DNA from: JANSWY01 sp038525605
GTDB lineage: Bacteria > Bacteroidota > Bacteroidia > Cytophagales > Cyclobacteriaceae
Direction: 5' to 3'
NCBI GenBank assembly: GCA_038525605.1
Contig: JBCBHL010000251.1
Span: 1-10,969 of the forward strand
Length of the DNA stretch: 10,969 bases
Each line of letters opens with the position of its first letter. The first letter of the stretch is position 1. A program made the position numbers and the translations under genes. The notes under the pieces were generated by a model that was given only the letters and a program-made list of their open reading frames with translations, ran no database searches and was not told the DNA's origin. This document shows, in pieces, positions 7,453 to 10,969 of this stretch.

Positions 7453-8148
7453 CTAAATCACGTCCTTCATCCCTATATTTAATCCTTCGATCCATTGGAT
7501 GATTTGATCATAATCGGAATAATCCCGGATGATTTTTTCTAATCCGGCATCTTTTAGTTTTCTATTATGGTGAAAATCAACGCCAATCATATCAATATCC
7601 AATTCCTTGCACGTTTTGAAATCCCATAGACCATCACCGAAATAAATGACCGATTCAAACTGCTTGACATGATGAATTTCAAACGCTGATTTGATTGCTA
7701 AACGTATAATTTCGCCTCTATTGTAATGATCGTCGGAAGTTTTGTGCAGGTATTCACTGAGCTCAAACCCAGCGGCGGCACATTTCAGTCGGGCAGTGGC
7801 CTGCCACCCACCAGTGGCGAAAGCAATAACAAATTCGGGGTTTTGGGCGATCGTTTCGATAAATGAAACTGCATAAGGGATCTCAGAAAACTCTCTTTTT
7901 CGACTAAAGAGCAGGTCTTTGAAATGCGATTTAATCGTTGCTACTTCTGCTTCAGTAGGTTTTCTATTTTTATGTTTTTGAAAAATTTCATCTGTCAGTC
8001 CGGAGTCAGTTACATTGTTGAAATCGTTCCAGTTGGCATTGCCCAAATCGATCTGATGAAGATCCGAAAAAGTTTTGATGAAGCATTCGTCATCAGCTTT
8101 CACAGAGTCTACGACTGTACCATCGATATCGAAAACAATCAATTTCAC
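7453..8148 (-). CDS. HAD-superfamily hydrolase, phosphoglycolate phosphatase-like (subfamily IA)
   Basis: The 231-residue soluble protein has all main HAD motifs. Motif I is FDIDGT with nucleophile Asp7 and acid/base Asp9. Motif II is ATGGW with Thr112. A basic residue for motif III probably lies in 144-153 (RGEIIRLAIK). Motif IV is YFGDGLWDFKTC with Asp172 and Asp176 for magnesium. The helical cap between motifs I and II (about 15-90) is the C1 type of subfamily IA, and the length is normal. It should be a magnesium-dependent phosphatase of a small molecule; the substrate cannot be read from sequence. The start is GTG 8148, which overlaps the stop codon of the upstream gene (sequence GTGA), suggesting translational coupling. 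It is the last gene of the minus-strand block and converges on the secreted protein gene. Confidence 0.88.
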   Translation of the reverse strand: MKLIVFDIDGTVVDSVKADDECFIKTFSDLHQIDLGNANWNDFNNVTDSGLTDEIFQKHKNRKPTEAEVATIKSHFKDLLFSRKREFSEIPYAVSFIETIAQNPEFVIAFATGGWQATARLKCAAAGFELSEYLHKTSDDHYNRGEIIRLAIKSAFEIHHVKQFESVIYFGDGLWDFKTCKELDIDMIGVDFHHNRKLKDAGLEKIIRDYSDYDQIIQWIEGLNIGMKDVI

Positions 8149-8849
8149 CTTTCGTCATCCAAAAGTGTAGGAATGAAACCTCCCTGCCAGGTTCCTGCAA
8201 CCGGAATCAGTTGATCTCCCGACTGATCAACCGGATACTTTTTCTGAATCTTCTGATACCAGTTTTTGTCATTAAATTCCTTTTGCCTGTAAGTTGTGGC
8301 CTCATTGGGTCGTACCAAAATATGATAGCCTCCCCGTGTTTCCAGAATCTGATAATTGTTTTTACCAATTTCGGTATCGAGCCATTGCCGATCCAAATCA
8401 ATTTCTTTTGTGTCAATATCAAAATCTACAAAGCAGGTTCTGGCCTTCGACTTTTGGATACAGGTAAGCGACTCTGAATGGACGTTGTAATTTTGAGTGC
8501 TCATCATCTCCCAGCACCTTTTGCCCATCATTTCTGTGGCCTTCCGTAAACTGCGCGGGTTGATCATGATGTATAGGGCCAGCGATTCCAGTGGGGCAGG
8601 ACCATCCTTCATTTGCCATGTGCCCATCGGAACCTCCAGTTGACGAATCTTATTGAAGATGTTTTCCCTGGTGGCTGTAAAACGCTTCAATTGCGCTTTA
8701 TCGTTGGAGTTGATCAACTCTTTACTATACTTTTTTCTGGCAAACAGGCAGAGATAATACTTTTCATCTGGTTCTAATGCAGGCAACCATGCGATAAATT
8801 CTTTTAGCTGCTTTTCGTTTGCGATTATTTGATAGTTTGTCATTTCCAT
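8145..8849 (-). CDS. Conserved-looking protein with primase-polymerase (AEP)-like motifs
   Basis: With the start at ATG 8849 the product has 234 residues. Three motifs appear in the order and approximate spacing of archaeo-eukaryotic primases. The first is an acidic strand, CFVDFDID, at 139-146 (Asp142, 144, 146), like the catalytic D-x-D/E. The second is ETRGGYHILV at 170-179 with His176, like the s-x-H nucleotide-binding motif. The third is PVDQSGDQLIPVAGTWQGG at 206-224, like the late Asp followed by a P-G-T segment. The N-terminal half (about 10-120) is helical and Lys/Arg-rich, with no recognised domain. No helicase or zinc-binding part is attached. The frame extends to 8894, but that start would overlap the upstream gene by 26 bases; ATG 8849 leaves a 19-base gap and ATG 8843 is also possible. 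The gene overlaps the HAD gene by four bases. The AEP assignment is motif-based inference; a nucleotide-binding protein of another fold is the alternative. Confidence 0.8.
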   Translation of the reverse strand: MEMTNYQIIANEKQLKEFIAWLPALEPDEKYYLCLFARKKYSKELINSNDKAQLKRFTATRENIFNKIRQLEVPMGTWQMKDGPAPLESLALYIMINPRSLRKATEMMGKRCWEMMSTQNYNVHSESLTCIQKSKARTCFVDFDIDTKEIDLDRQWLDTEIGKNNYQILETRGGYHILVRPNEATTYRQKEFNDKNWYQKIQKKYPVDQSGDQLIPVAGTWQGGFIPTLLDDER

Positions 8850-8868
8850 AGTACGAAATATATGATCT

Positions 8869-9144
8869 CTAGTCAGACTGATGTAGCTGAACAATCATAC
8901 CTTTTTTAAAATTCACTAATTCTGACTTGTTCATCAACCTGAAACCAAATTGATCAAATCGGGGATTTCCTTCTTCATCAATTGATCGAACAGTCACCAC
9001 CTCTTTTACGATTGATTGTCCAAGTCGGATATTCTTTTTCCAGTCGAAAGATTCCTGCTTTGTGAGCATAGTAGCCAGAAAATGTGTAGACTTTCTGACC
9101 GGATCTTCGAAGACAAAATCTATTTTAAATTCTACAGGCTTCAT
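8869..9144 (-). CDS. Small protein of unknown function (91 residues)
   Basis: I do not recognise this family. The product is soluble, without signal peptide, membrane helix or Cys residues, and mixes acidic and basic patches. The predicted pattern is mostly beta: VEFKIDFVFED at 4-14, SIVKEVVTVRSID at 44-56, RFDQFGFRL at 62-70, and a final GMIVQL strand. This would fit a small barrel or an OB/SH3-like fold, but no signature confirms it. The ATG directly follows the TGA stop of the transporter gene with no gap (TGAATG), and the stop lies 19 bases before the chosen start of the AEP-like gene. Position and codon pattern argue for a real gene, probably co-translated with its neighbours. Its function may relate to the AEP-like protein, but this is only gene-order inference. 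Confidence 0.72.
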   Translation of the reverse strand: MKPVEFKIDFVFEDPVRKSTHFLATMLTKQESFDWKKNIRLGQSIVKEVVTVRSIDEEGNPRFDQFGFRLMNKSELVNFKKGMIVQLHQSD

Positions 9145-10354
9145 TCAGACATTTTTCAGGCTGGTAAACCGCTTGATGATAGCGAATAGAACCAGGAGAG
9201 ATGTTACTATGGAAAATAGTATGCATCCTGCAATCATAATTTGTAATGTGTATCCGGCAACCTCGTTGCTGAATAATGTTATCAGCCACATAAAAAAAGA
9301 AGCCGGGGCAAAATTCAGACTCATCAGGATGCCTAGATATTTCGGATTTGTATAACGAGCCAGAATACTGTTGATCGTAGGGCTGATGAGTATTTCAGCA
9401 AAATTGAATAAGACCAGGGAAAGAATGAAAATGATAGCCTGACCTTCAGCTGGCGATTCAGGAATAGAAACCAGTATGATGAAAGATAAATTAGCAAACA
9501 TAAACCCTAAAGCCAGTTTTGTGAATTGCGGGATTTTTAGAAACAGCCACAGCACTGTCAGTAAGATACAGATGGGAATGATAAACATGGATGATGCGGA
9601 AGACCAAAACGTTCGTGGTAATGGCAGTGAAGATGCTTCTGAAAAATGATATTGTAACGTGTTGGCATGTGTTGCGGTTAAATCATATACTCCCCAGAAA
9701 ATACCGACAAACAGCAATGCAATGGGAATCAAAACAATTCTTGCTGCTAACGGGGGTGGTTGCTCGTCGGTTGTGATGCTGTCATTCTTTAAATTCTTAG
9801 TAAATATGATGGGAACTACTGCTAGAATCATGAGCAAGCCCACAAGGATAAATCCTGTAATCCATCGTTCGCTTTGCTGCACTGAAAGTAGAGATAGTGG
9901 CCCTATCAGTGCTCCAAGCATTACTGTACCGTACAGAAAAGTATAGACTGAATCAAAAAATTTGCTTTTTTGCAGATATAGCTTCCCTACTGAAGCATAA
10001 AGGTTGGGCAGATACAATCCTCCACCAATTGACAATAAAACCAGCCCCACATATAAACCTACTTCGGAAAAACAGAGGGCAAAGACACCGAGTGCTTCCA
10101 GAATTATACCTGCAATAGCAGTATTTTTATTGCCAAGCACTAAATCACCCAGCACACCTCCTATATATTTTGCTGAAGGTAAATGAGCCTATAAACAAAG
10201 AGTAGATCCCTATAGCCTCAACATCAGAACCAAACAATCCTGATTTTAATAAGTAGAAGACAAGAATAGACCTAAACGCATAGTAGCCTATGTGTCGGAG
10301 GGAGTTTGAAAACCCAAGAAGTACAACTGACCCCAGGTGGGATTTAACTGTCAT
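9145..10354 (-). pseudogene. POT/PTR2-like major facilitator transporter, interrupted by a one-base frameshift
   Basis: Two overlapping frames form one transporter. The first (ATG 10354) encodes the N-terminus with helices 1 and 2 (FSNSLRHIGYYAFRSILVFYL, IYSLFIGSFTFSK). The second continues from about 10169 to the stop at 9145. Dropping one A from the AAAA run (plus-strand T run 10168-10171) joins them as ...FTFSKYIGGVLGDLVLG..., a typical POT helix 2 to loop transition, and gives 402 residues with 12 membrane helices. POT-like features include GGGLYLPNLYASVGKLY after the join, IFWGVYDLTATHANTLQ in helix 7, and ISPTINSILARYTNPKYLGILMSLNF near the end. POT proteins import peptides or other solutes with protons, but the ExxER motif of helix 1 is replaced here by NSLRH. 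The gene lies 80 bases downstream of the DUF1801 gene. Whether the break is real, a sequencing error or bypassed by frameshifting cannot be told from sequence. Confidence 0.82.
10168..10171 (-). other. Frameshift site in the transporter gene
   Basis: On the coding strand this is AAAA followed by TATATAGG. Removing one A turns S-K-I-Y-R-R-C-A-G-stop into S-K-Y-I-G-G-V-L-G-D, restoring the family sequence without loss of any residue. The early frame ends at 10145. The short homopolymer next to a TA repeat is a plausible slippage point. AGGAGG downstream resembles a Shine-Dalgarno sequence and precedes GTG 10155 directly, too close to act as a normal start. Confidence 0.75.
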
Positions 10355-10434
10355 AATGGTCTTTTTTAATAGTTATCAGATTGTCTGTGAAGATATTTAT
10401 TTCTGTCGAACTTCGTTTATTGACTCAAAGATTT

Positions 10435-10800
10435 TTAACCGGGCTTTTTGTAGGGAATTGTTTCATCAAGAATAATTGCCTCATGGATGATTTCCCTGAT
10501 CAGGGATTCAGGAATTTCTGATTGATCAGCAAACTCAATACTTCTTACCTGTTTTCTGCCTTTGGTGACAAGAAGTCCCTGCTCGTTGGAGAGCTCACTT
10601 CCACGAGGAAAAGCAAGTTCTACCAAACCATTTTTGTTGGGGTTCATGTAACAAATCCAGCTTTTATGATAGTAGAAGGGAATTTTGTATCTGATTTTGT
10701 CAATGAGTTCCAGTTCCTCAGTAAGTAACTGGTGAAAATACAGCAAGATTTCCCGTTGTTTGCCCTCATGGCGATCAATAAAAAAAGAGACGTCATTCAT
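10435..10800 (-). CDS. DUF1801 (YdhG-like) domain protein
   Basis: The 121-residue cytoplasmic protein is a single DUF1801 domain. The diagnostic core is KIRYKIPFYYHKSWICYMNP at 35-54, followed by GLVELAFPRGSELSNEQGLL at 58-77, GRKQVRSIEF at 81-90 and the C-terminal helix ESLIREIIHEAIILDE at 98-113. These match the iron-chaperone-like YdhG/DUF1801 fold, an alpha/beta protein with a conserved aromatic and basic pocket; the biochemical role of most members is not established. The length is normal for the family and the protein looks complete (ATG 10800, stop at 10435-10437). It is the first gene of the minus-strand block; 80 bases separate it from the transporter gene, so it may have its own transcript or lead the operon. 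A seven-base inverted repeat lies 25 bases upstream of its start. Confidence 0.88.
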   Translation of the reverse strand: MNDVSFFIDRHEGKQREILLYFHQLLTEELELIDKIRYKIPFYYHKSWICYMNPNKNGLVELAFPRGSELSNEQGLLVTKGRKQVRSIEFADQSEIPESLIREIIHEAIILDETIPYKKPG

Positions 10801-10824
10801 TAGATACTGGTACGTTTACTTTAG

Positions 10825-10843
10825 TATTGAATGGTTTTCAATA
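10825..10843. promoter_or_regulatory. Short inverted repeat upstream of the DUF1801 gene
   Basis: TATTGAA and its exact reverse complement TTCAATA are separated by five bases. The repeat lies 25-43 bases upstream of the DUF1801 start in AT-rich DNA, so it could be an operator near the promoter or a weak hairpin in the leader. No full TTG / TAnnTTTG promoter is visible between 10801 and 10969. Chance occurrence is quite possible. Confidence 0.25.
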
Positions 10844-10969
10844 TTTTGACAATTGAATTTAGTAGTTTTTAGTTAATTATGAATTAAACATGAAGTTGAG
10901 TAATTATTTAAATCAAAAATCTGGATACTAAATCGTTCGTGATAAACTTTATTATTTGCCTGAAAATCT

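Noticed and set aside
7924..8477. Plus-strand reading frames opposite the HAD and AEP-like genes
   Set aside because: They are antisense to genes with clear motifs and have no recognisable domains.
8850..8894. Longer start of the AEP-like gene at 8894
   Set aside because: It would overlap the upstream gene by 26 bases and add an N-terminus with no clear relation to the rest. ATG 8849 is simpler, though 8894 is not excluded.
10145..10155. Separate transporter gene starting at GTG 10155
   Set aside because: A start here would remove the first two membrane helices, which are encoded just upstream in another frame. The frameshift explanation accounts for both frames.
1..10969. tRNA, rRNA, CRISPR array, insertion sequence or attachment sites
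   Set aside because: I found no cloverleaf-like sequence, regular direct repeats, transposase or integrase coding sequence, or terminal inverted repeats with target duplications.

Overview
The window looks like chromosomal DNA of a Bacteroidota species, most likely a marine or soil Cytophagales-type bacterium. The DNA is moderately AT-rich. Three gene starts read best as GTG, and Shine-Dalgarno sequences are mostly absent. The best promoter matches the Bacteroidota TTG / TAnnTTTG pattern. The gene families are also typical of the phylum: a secreted reprolysin-like protease with Ig/FN3 modules, a 7TMR-DISM receptor ending in a LuxR-like HTH, and a POT-type transporter.

Layout. (1) Positions 1-2191, minus strand: the first 730 codons of a large secreted zinc metalloprotease whose 3' end lies outside the window. 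(2) Positions 2192-2565: a divergent intergenic region with two perfect short palindromes. (3) Positions 2566-7256, plus strand: a 7TMR-DISM/HTH membrane regulator; then a three-part regulator that fuses an intact alpha/beta-hydrolase to a cyclase-like domain without catalytic residues and an AraC DNA-binding domain; then a secreted Tyr-rich protein of unknown function. (4) Positions 7453-10800, minus strand: a run of five genes converging on block 3. In transcription order these are a DUF1801 protein, a POT/MFS transporter broken by a one-base frameshift, a 91-residue unknown protein, a protein with primase-polymerase (AEP)-like motifs, and a HAD phosphatase. The last four are packed almost without gaps. 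(5) Positions 10801-10969: AT-rich upstream DNA.

How the genes may work together. The two adjacent regulators each join a sensing or catalytic module directly to a DNA-binding domain, with no kinase or separate response regulator. The hydrolase-pseudocyclase-AraC protein is the most unusual object here. It keeps Ser/Asp/His catalytic residues while the cyclase part has lost its metal-binding and catalytic residues, which suggests a hydrolase used as a ligand receptor for transcription. The secreted protein just downstream is a possible target or partner. In the minus-strand block, the AEP-like and HAD genes overlap by four bases and are probably translationally coupled, which hints at a joint nucleotide or nucleic-acid function. 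All functional links are inference from sequence motifs and gene order.
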